Part shown: positions 1 to 7,701 of the stretch, one piece after another
Position numbering within the stretch: position 1 is the stretch's first letter
Layout: every line of letters starts with the position of its first letter
The notes under the pieces: model-generated
Seen by the model: the letters and a program-made list of their open reading frames with translations, nothing else
Database searches by the model: none
Told to the model about the DNA's origin: nothing
DNA from: G965230065 sp965230065
GTDB taxonomy: Bacteria; Bacteroidota; Bacteroidia; Cytophagales; Cyclobacteriaceae
Assembly: GCA_965230065.1 (NCBI GenBank)
Contig: OZ245942.1
Span: 3,100,001-3,164,000, forward strand
Direction: 5' to 3'
Length of the DNA stretch: 64,000 nucleotides
Translations under genes and position numbers: made by a program

Positions 1-1
1 T

Positions 2-1447
2 GCCCTTATGGCAGGTTATTTCATTTTTACCAGGCAATCTGATCTCAAAGTCTTTCCGCAGAAATCCATCGCCGTACTACCTTTGGATAATTTGACAGGG
101 GAAAAAGGACAGGAATATCAGGCTGCCGGCCTGCACGAAGCCCTCATTGGCGAATTGGGCAAAATTGCTGCTTTGCGCGTTATTTCCAAAACCTCAGTGA
201 TGCACTTTCCTGAAAAAAATATGCTCATTCAGGAAATTGCGGAGGAATTAAATGTGGATGCCATTGTAGAAGGTTCTGTTTTCGTGACGGATGATAGCTT
301 ACATATCCGCATTCAGTTGATTGAGCCATTTCCTGTAGAGCGTCATTTATGGTCACAGGATTACCGAAGGCACATCCGCCAGGTATTGTCTGTACAAAAC
401 GAAATTGTCCGGGATATTGCCCGTGCCATTGATATTGAGGTAACCCACGAAGAAAAAGTTTACCTGGCAAAAGCCCGCACCGTAAACCCTGAAACGTATA
501 GAAATTATGTACGGGGAATGTACTATTTGCAAAAGTCTACCCGGGAAGACCGGAAAAAAGGATTGGCCTACCTGCACCAAGCCGTAGATAATGACCCTGC
601 CGACCCACTGGCCTGGACCGGGCTGGCACTGGGGTACATTGAAGAGGGGCATAGCTCCACGGCTTCCGACGATGCTTTCCTACGAGCCAAAGCGGCTGCT
701 ATGCAGGCCCTCAAGCTGGACTCTACGCTGCTGGAAGCCCATGCAGCCCTGGGCAGGATTCAGCTTTATTACGAGTGGGATTGGGAAGGGGCGGAAAAAA
801 CTTTTAGATACGTAAACAAGGCAAACCCCAGCATGGCTACCAACCATTACCATTATGCCTGGTACCTGCACCTCATGGGTCGGATGGAAGAGGCCATTCA
901 CGAGCATGAGCTTGCCCAGGTGTTCGATCCATTGGGCGTAAAAAACACGGGCTGGCTGGCTTGGCTATATGCCTATTACGGGAATTTCCAGCAGGCAGCA
1001 AGAGAGATAGAGAAAACCTTTGAACTGGATTCTACTTATCACGTCGGGTTTTGGGCACAAGGCCTTATCAAAGAAAAAGAGGGAAAGTATGAAGAAACCA
1101 TAAAAATATACAACCAATTGACACACAGGCATCCTAATTTCAAGTGGTTACTAGGCTGTGCTTATGCCTGGGCAGGCAAAACTTCGGAGGCCAGAAAAAT
1201 ACTGGCAGCACTTGAAGCACCCCCTCCTTCTCCCTGGAATGCATATGGGTTATCACGGTTATATGCTGCCCTGGGCGAAAACGACAAAGCCCTGGAATGG
1301 CTACGGTACAAGCCACATCATGCCTTCATCCCCTGGTTACGGGTAGACCTATTCAATGATTCCCTGCGCAAAGATCCCCGGTTTCATACACTCATGGCTA
1401 AAATGAACCTGCCTCCTGTTACCATGCCGGCCGAGGCCAGTCTGTAA
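2..1447 (+). CDS. TPR protein with TolB/FlgO-like N-terminal domain (5' partial)
   Basis: The reading frame is open to the window edge, so the gene probably starts upstream and the Met at 8 may be internal; a short hydrophobic stretch (AGYFIF) at the edge may be the end of a membrane segment. Residues about 20-150 (from that Met) resemble the TolB/FlgO-like domain that begins SIAVLPLDN and is common in CadC-type regulators and TPR-containing cyclase-like proteins. The rest is a row of tetratricopeptide repeats (for example around NPETYRNYVRG, DPLAWTGLALGY, LEAHAALGRIQ, PWNAYGLSRLYAALGE). Such proteins are usually signalling or scaffold proteins, with the missing N-terminus carrying a DNA-binding, kinase or LytTR module. 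No enzymatic motif is visible in the part present. The family assignment is fairly safe; the role is unknown. Confidence 0.75.
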   Translation, partial: ALMAGYFIFTRQSDLKVFPQKSIAVLPLDNLTGEKGQEYQAAGLHEALIGELGKIAALRVISKTSVMHFPEKNMLIQEIAEELNVDAIVEGSVFVTDDSLHIRIQLIEPFPVERHLWSQDYRRHIRQVLSVQNEIVRDIARAIDIEVTHEEKVYLAKARTVNPETYRNYVRGMYYLQKSTREDRKKGLAYLHQAVDNDPADPLAWTGLALGYIEEGHSSTASDDAFLRAKAAAMQALKLDSTLLEAHAALGRIQLYYEWDWEGAEKTFRYVNKANPSMATNHYHYAWYLHLMGRMEEAIHEHELAQVFDPLGVKNTGWLAWLYAYYGNFQQAAREIEKTFELDSTYHVGFWAQGLIKEKEGKYEETIKIYNQLTHRHPNFKWLLGCAYAWAGKTSEARKILAALEAPPPSPWNAYGLSRLYAALGENDKALEWLRYKPHHAFIPWLRVDLFNDSLRKDPRFHTLMAKMNLPPVTMPAEASL

Positions 1448-1767
1448 ATAGTATTGCATCCACTTCAAAGAACTGGCGACAGACTCAGGTCTGGTGCCAA
1501 ATAATGAAAGCTAAGGCTTCGTCTGGCATATCCGCAATAAAATACCGGAATGGGCAAAAAACACGTTTTTAGCCGGCAAATGCAACATAATTTACCCATG
1601 CAACATAAGTGTTCAAAAACTTTCCCTTTTCCGCAACATAGTTGATACCTCCCTACCGACTTTTTCCCCCATCTTTGGTCAAAGCTTTTTACATGGTTAG
1701 TGGCCACTTTCCTCTTTAACATTCTTTGTTCAACCAGATCTTATTGATCTGAAAAAACTTCACTACC
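1448..1767. other. intergenic region with three GCAACATA direct repeats
   Basis: This 320-base gap precedes the lipoprotein gene at 1768. The only structure I see is a short word, GCAACATA(A/G), repeated in direct orientation at 1582-1590, 1600-1608 and 1633-1641; the first two copies start 18 bases apart. No convincing terminator or TAnnTTTG promoter element was found. A minus-strand open frame here (1465-1722) has no protein-like features. Confidence 0.4.
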
Positions 1768-3492
1768 ATGAAAACTTTTCTTGTATTTCCCGTACGCTTT
1801 CTCAGTAAAATCTTTCTGGGTTTGCTATTCCTTTTTCCTCTAAGTTGTAAAGATAACCTGGAGGAAGGACTCACCCCCAATGGGGATGATGCCTATCTAG
1901 GTGTAGAACTCTGGCAAGACCTGCTGCCCAACATCGTACATGAAAAAAGCATGATTGTACAGCAAAGAGGTTCTATCCAGGAAGCCATTGACGCGGCTTC
2001 GCCCTGGACAGCTATTTACATTGAACCCGGAACCTACAAAGAAGTACTTACCATCAACAAGCCCGGCATCAAGCTCATTGGCATCTTGGGTGCAAATGGG
2101 GAGCAGGTGGTCTTGGATAACCCCGGCAATGCGGAAAGAGGCTTACAGGTGGGCAAACAACTTTCCGGTGTAGAAGTGCGCAACATCCAGCCCCAAAATT
2201 TTTCTGATAATACTTCCTTTGTGGCTGCTGAACCATCAACAGACAGGCGCAACCATTACTTCAACATGAACCGGGAGCAGGTAGGCAGCAACATTGCCCA
2301 TTACCAGTTTGACGTAAGATTGGGTGAAGGTGCGTTTGATGTGGTGCGCATCCACCGGGTGGTGAAAGAGAACCGGGCTTATCGTCCCTCTCGTGCCAAA
2401 GGGGAAGTTTTTATGATTCATGGAGCCTCCCAGAATTTTGATGACATCTTCTATACTGCCGGTGCTGTAAATAATATCAATCCGCAAACCTCCTCCCCCG
2501 TTTACCTGGCCTCCAAAGGCATAGATGTTTGGGGCATTGACCTGGGTTGGACTTTGGTACCCATAGAAACAGCTGACTTTGCTTTCATGAAAGACTGGGG
2601 GGTAGAAAAGGACTCTGACCACACCTTAGCCGCCATGTCACTGGCCCGATTGATAAGGGGACTGACCGGACAGGGCTTTGGGAAACTGAACCTGCTTGGC
2701 TTTAGCTACGGGGCTTTTGTTACCTATACGGCTGCAGGACATGAAACCCAAAAACAAGAATGGATGCGGAATATCAAGGGCATTATTCCTGCAGACGGCA
2801 CCATGAAATTAGAACCTACTGATGAAAACAAACCTTTCATCGATGCTGCTTGTGAAAATGCCCAGGCCGTATTGGACAGCATCAATGTTGGGAAATACCA
2901 TAACGACGGAGGGATAGGCTCTATCCTCATTGGTAATCTGGCCATAGAGCAGCCCGCTCAGATGTCACCCATTTTTCCAGGGTTTACAAATAGTCAGGTA
3001 CCTATTTTTCTTGGTGCAAACATTTACTTATTGAATCCTCCCCAGGCACCCTTCTGGCATTTTGCAGCCGGTAATGGGGCAACTCCTGCTACCCCGGCTA
3101 CCGAATTGAAATACACCGACCCGGTACGATGGGCAGAACTCTTCAGGTCATTGGCACCCTACCAGCCGTATCAGACCACTTTTGATGCCGCCTCCTGTGT
3201 TTGTAATGAAACGGACGTAAGCATGGATGATTATTTGAACCAAATTGCCGTGCCCATCTTTTATCTGGGCGCCGGAGGAGGACTGGGTACGTATGGAGAG
3301 TATGCCCCCTCTCTCACGGCCAGCACAGATGTAAGCAGCTATAATGTGAGCCTTCTGGAACACCCCTGTGCAGAAAACCGCTATCTGGATTTCGGCCACG
3401 CGGACCTTTTTATGGCCGATAATGCCCCCAAAGAAGTATGGGAGCCTCTTCGCAGGTGGTTGTTAGCGCACCATTCGGAATATCTTCCTTAA
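1768..3492 (+). CDS. lipoprotein alpha/beta hydrolase with a pectinesterase-like N-terminal stub
   Basis: 574 residues. The first 27 residues form a lipoprotein signal peptide ending FPLSC, followed by K-D-N-L-E-E, an acidic start of the kind seen on surface-exposed Bacteroidota lipoproteins. Residues about 60-150 read like the first turns of a pectinesterase-type beta helix (IQEAIDAASPWTAIYIEPGTY, then NKPGIKLIGI) but stop after about two turns. From about 190 onward it is an alpha/beta hydrolase: the nucleophile elbow is GFSYG (Ser313), and a GHAD motif near the C-terminus supplies a likely catalytic His544. The substrate cannot be told; a lipase or esterase of the membrane-anchored type is plausible. 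It stands alone, with 169 bases to the next gene. The start is chosen because it gives the signal peptide directly. Confidence 0.75.
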   Translation: MKTFLVFPVRFLSKIFLGLLFLFPLSCKDNLEEGLTPNGDDAYLGVELWQDLLPNIVHEKSMIVQQRGSIQEAIDAASPWTAIYIEPGTYKEVLTINKPGIKLIGILGANGEQVVLDNPGNAERGLQVGKQLSGVEVRNIQPQNFSDNTSFVAAEPSTDRRNHYFNMNREQVGSNIAHYQFDVRLGEGAFDVVRIHRVVKENRAYRPSRAKGEVFMIHGASQNFDDIFYTAGAVNNINPQTSSPVYLASKGIDVWGIDLGWTLVPIETADFAFMKDWGVEKDSDHTLAAMSLARLIRGLTGQGFGKLNLLGFSYGAFVTYTAAGHETQKQEWMRNIKGIIPADGTMKLEPTDENKPFIDAACENAQAVLDSINVGKYHNDGGIGSILIGNLAIEQPAQMSPIFPGFTNSQVPIFLGANIYLLNPPQAPFWHFAAGNGATPATPATELKYTDPVRWAELFRSLAPYQPYQTTFDAASCVCNETDVSMDDYLNQIAVPIFYLGAGGGLGTYGEYAPSLTASTDVSSYNVSLLEHPCAENRYLDFGHADLFMADNAPKEVWEPLRRWLLAHHSEYLP

Positions 3493-3661
3493 GAGATTAA
3501 AGGGGCACGGCCTAGGATGTGCTTAGCGACCCTAAGACCTCCGAAATTGAGTGGAACCCCAACCTTAGCAGGAACCAATAGCCACAGTCGGAATTAGGCA
3601 GCCATTTTCAGGCTGTGTCCCTAATATTCTTTTCTAATTTAGCAACTCAAATGAAATTATC

Positions 3662-6262
3662 ATGAGAATACTTAATTTACATATCATAATTATAACTGGA
3701 TTTTGCCTAATATCCGAAGTAGCTTATACACAAGCTTCCCTAATAAAAGACATTTTCCAAGATGGAAATAGTAACCCTCAAGAATTGACGGAAGTTAACG
3801 GGGAACTATATTTTTCAGCAAATAATGGAATAAATGGATTTGAGCTTTGGAAAACGGATGGCACCGACCAAGGCACAGTTTTAGTGAAAGACATTAATCC
3901 TGGAGCGGGAAATGGTACATTTTTGATGTCGGCTGCTAATGTGAATGGTACCTTATTTTTTTCACCGCTCGACGGAACGAGAATTTGGAAATCTGATGGA
4001 ACCACGCAAGGCACAGTACTTGTCACAGATAAGGTTGAAGGTATAAGGGAATTAACCAATAATGGTGGGGTCTTATATTTCAGAGGAGAAAGTGTATTTG
4101 GTACTCAGTTGTGGAAAAGTGATGGTACTGATGAGGGTACTGTAGAAATTCTTGTAAACCTTTTTGCCAGTTCTTTTCCCGCTGGCCTCACTTCCAGGAA
4201 TGGGATGATGTATTTTTCTTCCACCATAAATAATCCTGAATTGCAATATGGGGGAAAAGAACTATGGGTGAGTGATGGGAACCCATTTGTATCTCTTGGA
4301 GGAACTAAGATTGTTAAGGATATTTTTCCTGGTTCTGCCAGCAGTTTCCCAGCCTACATTACACTTGTAGATAACAAACTGTTTTTTTCGTCTAATGATG
4401 GAATACATGGATTTGAATTATGGAAAAGTGATGGTACTGAGGAAGGAACAATACTAGTTAAAGATATTAACCCAAATGGAAATGGAATACCTTATGACCC
4501 TGCACTAGATGAAGGTAATATCAATCTTAACCCTCACAGTTTTAGCAATGTGAATGGAACACTCTTTTTTACGGCTAATGATGGCATAAACGTTTTGCAG
4601 CTATGGAAGAGTGATGGCACTGAAGGAGGCACAATTCAACTAGAAGAAGTAAATAATAAAGTGAAGGGAATTACAAATCTTTTCGCCATAGGAGATATAC
4701 TATATTTTTCGGGTTCAACAGATCAGGAAGGTAAAGAGTTATGGCGCACTGATGGTACTGGGGCAGGGACTTATCTAGCGGCTGATATAAACCCTGGCCC
4801 TGGAAGTAGTAATCCATCCCAATTCGCAAACATTGGACAAACGTTATACTTCCATGCAAATGACGGAGTAAATGGTATTGAGCTCTGGAAATACGAGCCT
4901 GAGGCTGTTTGTGTTACCCCCGAACCTAATTTTTCAATTTCAGGGCAATGTGCTAACGAGCTTGTTACATTTACAGACATATCTACCAATTTATCTTCTG
5001 ATGCTACCTACCTCTGGGAGTTTGGCGATGGGACAACCAGCACTATTTCAGGAGATGTAACTCATATCTATGAAAATAGCGGAGAGTATAATATAATTCT
5101 AACAATTTCGCAGGGTAACTGCTCAGCTATCTTTAGCGAAGTAATCAATGTAAATCCTCAACCAAAATTATCGCTTGCTATCTCACAAGAAATCTCTACT
5201 CCCGGAGCTTCAGATGGAGCCATTGACCTTACGGTATCGGGTGGAACTCTCCCTTATTCATACCTCTGGAGCAACGGAGCTACCACAGAAGATATCAGTG
5301 GCCTGTCTGCAAGCACTTATTCAGTTGAAGTAACTGATGCCAATGGTTGCACCGCCCAAGGACAAATCACTCTAGAAGAGCCAGTGGGAAGTTGCTTCGC
5401 CTCCGAAGTAATCAGTTTCAACCAAGCCAAAAAGAAAAACGGAGGCACCATCTCCGATCAGCGTAGCAATCCCGAACAAGCCCTGGATACTCCTCAGGAA
5501 AATGATACCTACAACTTCGTGGCCCTGGGTTTTGGAGGCAGCATTACCCTCAAGCTAGGGCAAGCGTTGTATGATGATGGCACCTACGCTCCCGACTTTA
5601 TTCTGGTAGAAACCAGCTTTGGCCGAGCCGATGAAATGTGCTACTCCAGTGGGGAACGCAACTATCCTGAAATGGCTTTTCTGGAAGTATCGGAAGATGA
5701 CAATACCTGGTACAGCCTACCCAATGCCTATTGCCGTACTTCATTTGTAGACATCAGTCCGGCCGTGGAGGAGGGGCTGGCCTTCGTCCGTTACCTTCGC
5801 ATTACCGATGCCTCCAACAAAAGCTGGTTTGGAGGGAATGCCGATGGGTACGATGTAGATGGTATCATCACCTGCCGGGAAGAAGTGCTGGCTGCTTTTG
5901 ACCGCCTCACCAATGCCCGTACCCTGGCAGAGGGATCTGTCAAATCGGAAAAATTCACAGCTTTTGATCCTGCTTTTATCAACAAAGCTCCTAATGAGGA
6001 AGCGGATTTTACAGTAAATCTTTATCCCAATCCTATAACCAATCAGACGCTGAACCTGGAATATGTTTCAGAAAACAGTGGCAATGGGGTCTTACGTCTT
6101 GTGGATATCACGGGAAAAGCAGGGCTTGAAAAAGCCATTACTTTCCAACCCGGATTGAACCGAATGAAAGTAGATGTAGCTGCTTTGCCCAAAGGGTATT
6201 ATGTGTTGCAACTGCAATCAGCACAGGGTGAAAGGGTAATTGAAAAGGTAATCAAATATTGA
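3662..6262 (+). CDS. T9SS-exported ELWxxDGT-repeat / PKD / SprB-like protein
   Basis: 866 residues. An N-terminal signal peptide is followed by Gln (EVAYT then QASL). Residues about 20-420 hold about eight ELWKxDGTxxGT-type repeats, expected to form a beta propeller. A PKD domain (about 425-500, with LWEFGDGT and a YxxSGxYxIxLT strand) and a SprB-like repeat (about 505-575, GGTLPYSYLWSNG) follow, then about 190 residues I do not recognise that mention no catalytic motif, and finally a T9SS type A tail (about 785-866, NLYPNPI ... LPKGYYVLQLQS). The protein is therefore predicted to be exported across the outer membrane and anchored or released at the surface. By eye the first about 1.7 kb is clearly more AT-rich than the last 0.9 kb, with the change near 5390, suggesting the repeat module and the tail module have different histories. 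Confidence 0.85.
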   Translation: MRILNLHIIIITGFCLISEVAYTQASLIKDIFQDGNSNPQELTEVNGELYFSANNGINGFELWKTDGTDQGTVLVKDINPGAGNGTFLMSAANVNGTLFFSPLDGTRIWKSDGTTQGTVLVTDKVEGIRELTNNGGVLYFRGESVFGTQLWKSDGTDEGTVEILVNLFASSFPAGLTSRNGMMYFSSTINNPELQYGGKELWVSDGNPFVSLGGTKIVKDIFPGSASSFPAYITLVDNKLFFSSNDGIHGFELWKSDGTEEGTILVKDINPNGNGIPYDPALDEGNINLNPHSFSNVNGTLFFTANDGINVLQLWKSDGTEGGTIQLEEVNNKVKGITNLFAIGDILYFSGSTDQEGKELWRTDGTGAGTYLAADINPGPGSSNPSQFANIGQTLYFHANDGVNGIELWKYEPEAVCVTPEPNFSISGQCANELVTFTDISTNLSSDATYLWEFGDGTTSTISGDVTHIYENSGEYNIILTISQGNCSAIFSEVINVNPQPKLSLAISQEISTPGASDGAIDLTVSGGTLPYSYLWSNGATTEDISGLSASTYSVEVTDANGCTAQGQITLEEPVGSCFASEVISFNQAKKKNGGTISDQRSNPEQALDTPQENDTYNFVALGFGGSITLKLGQALYDDGTYAPDFILVETSFGRADEMCYSSGERNYPEMAFLEVSEDDNTWYSLPNAYCRTSFVDISPAVEEGLAFVRYLRITDASNKSWFGGNADGYDVDGIITCREEVLAAFDRLTNARTLAEGSVKSEKFTAFDPAFINKAPNEEADFTVNLYPNPITNQTLNLEYVSENSGNGVLRLVDITGKAGLEKAITFQPGLNRMKVDVAALPKGYYVLQLQSAQGERVIEKVIKY

Positions 6263-6417
6263 GGGATAACCCAATTTTATCTATTTGTTGTAAATCTTTC
6301 CCCTTAAGTGTCCGATGCCTTTATAAGTTGTGCAAGGAGGTGTCGGGCGCTTTGCCTTTGCTCTGGGAAGAAAGCCTTTTTACCCCATAATTCATTCTAG
6401 CCAAAATAATTATACGT

Positions 6418-7344
6418 ATGGATTACGTTGCCTATCAATCTACAGACTCCATGACAAACCTGCAATCCATAGAACAAGAACTCCTCATCACATTATACGG
6501 GTTGGACAACCTCCGGCGTACCCTCCCACCCGATGAATGGAAACACTTTTGTAAAACCCAGGCTACACATCGCCCTTTGCACAAATTATTACTCCACGAC
6601 CCTTATACCCGCCGGGCTTTTGAAAAACCAAGAGGTTATGCCGGGGATGCCGTTATGTTAGATTTCCTTTACAAATACAACCTCCTGATTGATACCATAG
6701 AAAACCCAATAGGCAAAAGCATATTTTATTTTACAACACACAGTGACCCGGGAGAAGCGGTGAGGCACCGGAGAAAATATATTGCACAACTCCTCGATGA
6801 CATTGCCAAAAAATCATCCACTCCAATATCAGTTTTATCCCTGGCTGCCGGACATGTGCGGGAAGCTGAACTTTCTAAAGCCATCCAAAGCAAAAAAATA
6901 ACAAAGCTGGTAGCATATGACCAGGATGAGGAAAGTTTAGAAGTGGTTAGAAATCAATATGGCTGTTTCAATATTATCCCGGTGCAGGGCAAGATCAAAG
7001 CTTTATTCCAACCTCAATTTTCACTGGGCAAATTTGACTTTATTTATGCATCGGGCCTTTTTGATTACCTCGACCAGTATGCTGGCACCCAACTCGTACA
7101 GAGGATGTTTGATGCTTTAAATGAGGGCGGGTATATATTGGTCTCCAATTTTCGCGAAGACGTACCAAATACGCTTTACAGAACCTATATGGAAGCTTTT
7201 ATGCACTGGTTTTTGGTGTACCGTACCGATGTGGAAATTATCGATTTATTTTCGGGTATTAACCCCAAACGAATAGAAGAGTTCAGTTATTCTGCTGACC
7301 CACTCTGTAATATTGCATATGCTCTGCTGAAAAAAAGAAAATAG
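6418..7344 (+). CDS. SAM-dependent methyltransferase, PhcB-like
   Basis: 308 residues. After a helical N-terminus it carries DPYTRRAFEKPRGYAGDAVMLDF (about 60-82; the PRGYAGDA part is highly characteristic) and then a Rossmann-type methyltransferase fold with motif I at about 140-150 (VLSLAAGHVREAE) and an acidic ribose-binding position (AYDQDEES). The PRGYAGDA signature belongs to proteins often annotated as extracellular-factor (3-hydroxypalmitic acid methyl ester) biosynthesis enzymes after Ralstonia PhcB, although most members are uncharacterised. No PhcS/PhcR-like sensor pair is adjacent, so a quorum-sensing role here is only a possibility. The gene stands alone between the T9SS protein and a convergent minus-strand gene. 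Confidence 0.75.
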   Translation: MDYVAYQSTDSMTNLQSIEQELLITLYGLDNLRRTLPPDEWKHFCKTQATHRPLHKLLLHDPYTRRAFEKPRGYAGDAVMLDFLYKYNLLIDTIENPIGKSIFYFTTHSDPGEAVRHRRKYIAQLLDDIAKKSSTPISVLSLAAGHVREAELSKAIQSKKITKLVAYDQDEESLEVVRNQYGCFNIIPVQGKIKALFQPQFSLGKFDFIYASGLFDYLDQYAGTQLVQRMFDALNEGGYILVSNFREDVPNTLYRTYMEAFMHWFLVYRTDVEIIDLFSGINPKRIEEFSYSADPLCNIAYALLKKRK

Positions 7345-7389
7345 GCTCGGGACTGGAGTATAAAAAGAAAAGTCAAATCCAATTAAAAA

Positions 7390-7566
7390 TCAGGCAGTGC
7401 TTAGACCAAACAATATCCAGAAAATTATCATTAAAATACCGTAAATTTTCAGCACTTTAATGCGGTTAGAAAAATCAGACCACCAGAAAACGACCCAGGG
7501 TTTGTGGAGGCCAACGAGGGTAAGGAATGTAAATAGACAAGCCAGCCAGAAAAGAAAATGTTGCAT
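7390..7566 (-). CDS. small two-segment membrane protein downstream of infB
   Basis: 58 residues from the Met at 7566. A longer frame from 7602 exists, but its extra 12 codons lie inside the word-repeat at 7573-7640, so the shorter start is preferred. The protein has two hydrophobic segments (HFLFWLACLFTFLTLVGL and GILMIIFWILFGL) separated by a tryptophan-rich loop with basic residues (KPWVVFWWSDFSNRIKVLKIY), a composition typical of real small inner-membrane proteins rather than a chance frame. It lies 135 bases after infB on the same strand and may be the last gene of that operon. I do not recognise a function. Confidence 0.6.
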   Translation of the reverse strand: MQHFLFWLACLFTFLTLVGLHKPWVVFWWSDFSNRIKVLKIYGILMIIFWILFGLSTA

Positions 7567-7572
7567 CTGGTT

Positions 7573-7640
7573 ACTAGATACTGGGGTCTGGATGCTAGTC
7601 ACTGGATACCAGATTATCCAGCATCTAGTATCCAGTGACC
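7573..7640. repeat. intergenic word repeat with inverted copies (CTGGATnCTAG family)
   Basis: Variants of one word (CTAGATACTGG, CTGGATGCTAG, CACTGGATACC) run forward and then reappear in reverse complement. The best arms, GTCACTGGATA at 7598-7608 and TATCCAGTGAC at 7629-7639, pair perfectly over 11 bp with a 20-base loop. It lies between infB and the small membrane protein gene and could act as a processing or termination element. Confidence 0.75.
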
Positions 7641-7701
7641 ACCAACCAGAAACACTTGAAAATTTAATAGGTGAAAAGGTACACAGAAAATGCTTAGTGC
7701 A

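Noticed and set aside
1465..1722. An 85-codon minus-strand frame with many Cys
   Set aside because: The Cys-rich look comes from the repeated GCAACATA word on the plus strand; no protein features.
3493..3661. Possible tRNA or small RNA in the gap between two secreted-protein genes
   Set aside because: No cloverleaf arms or conserved TTC-type loop could be drawn; only weak pairing is seen.
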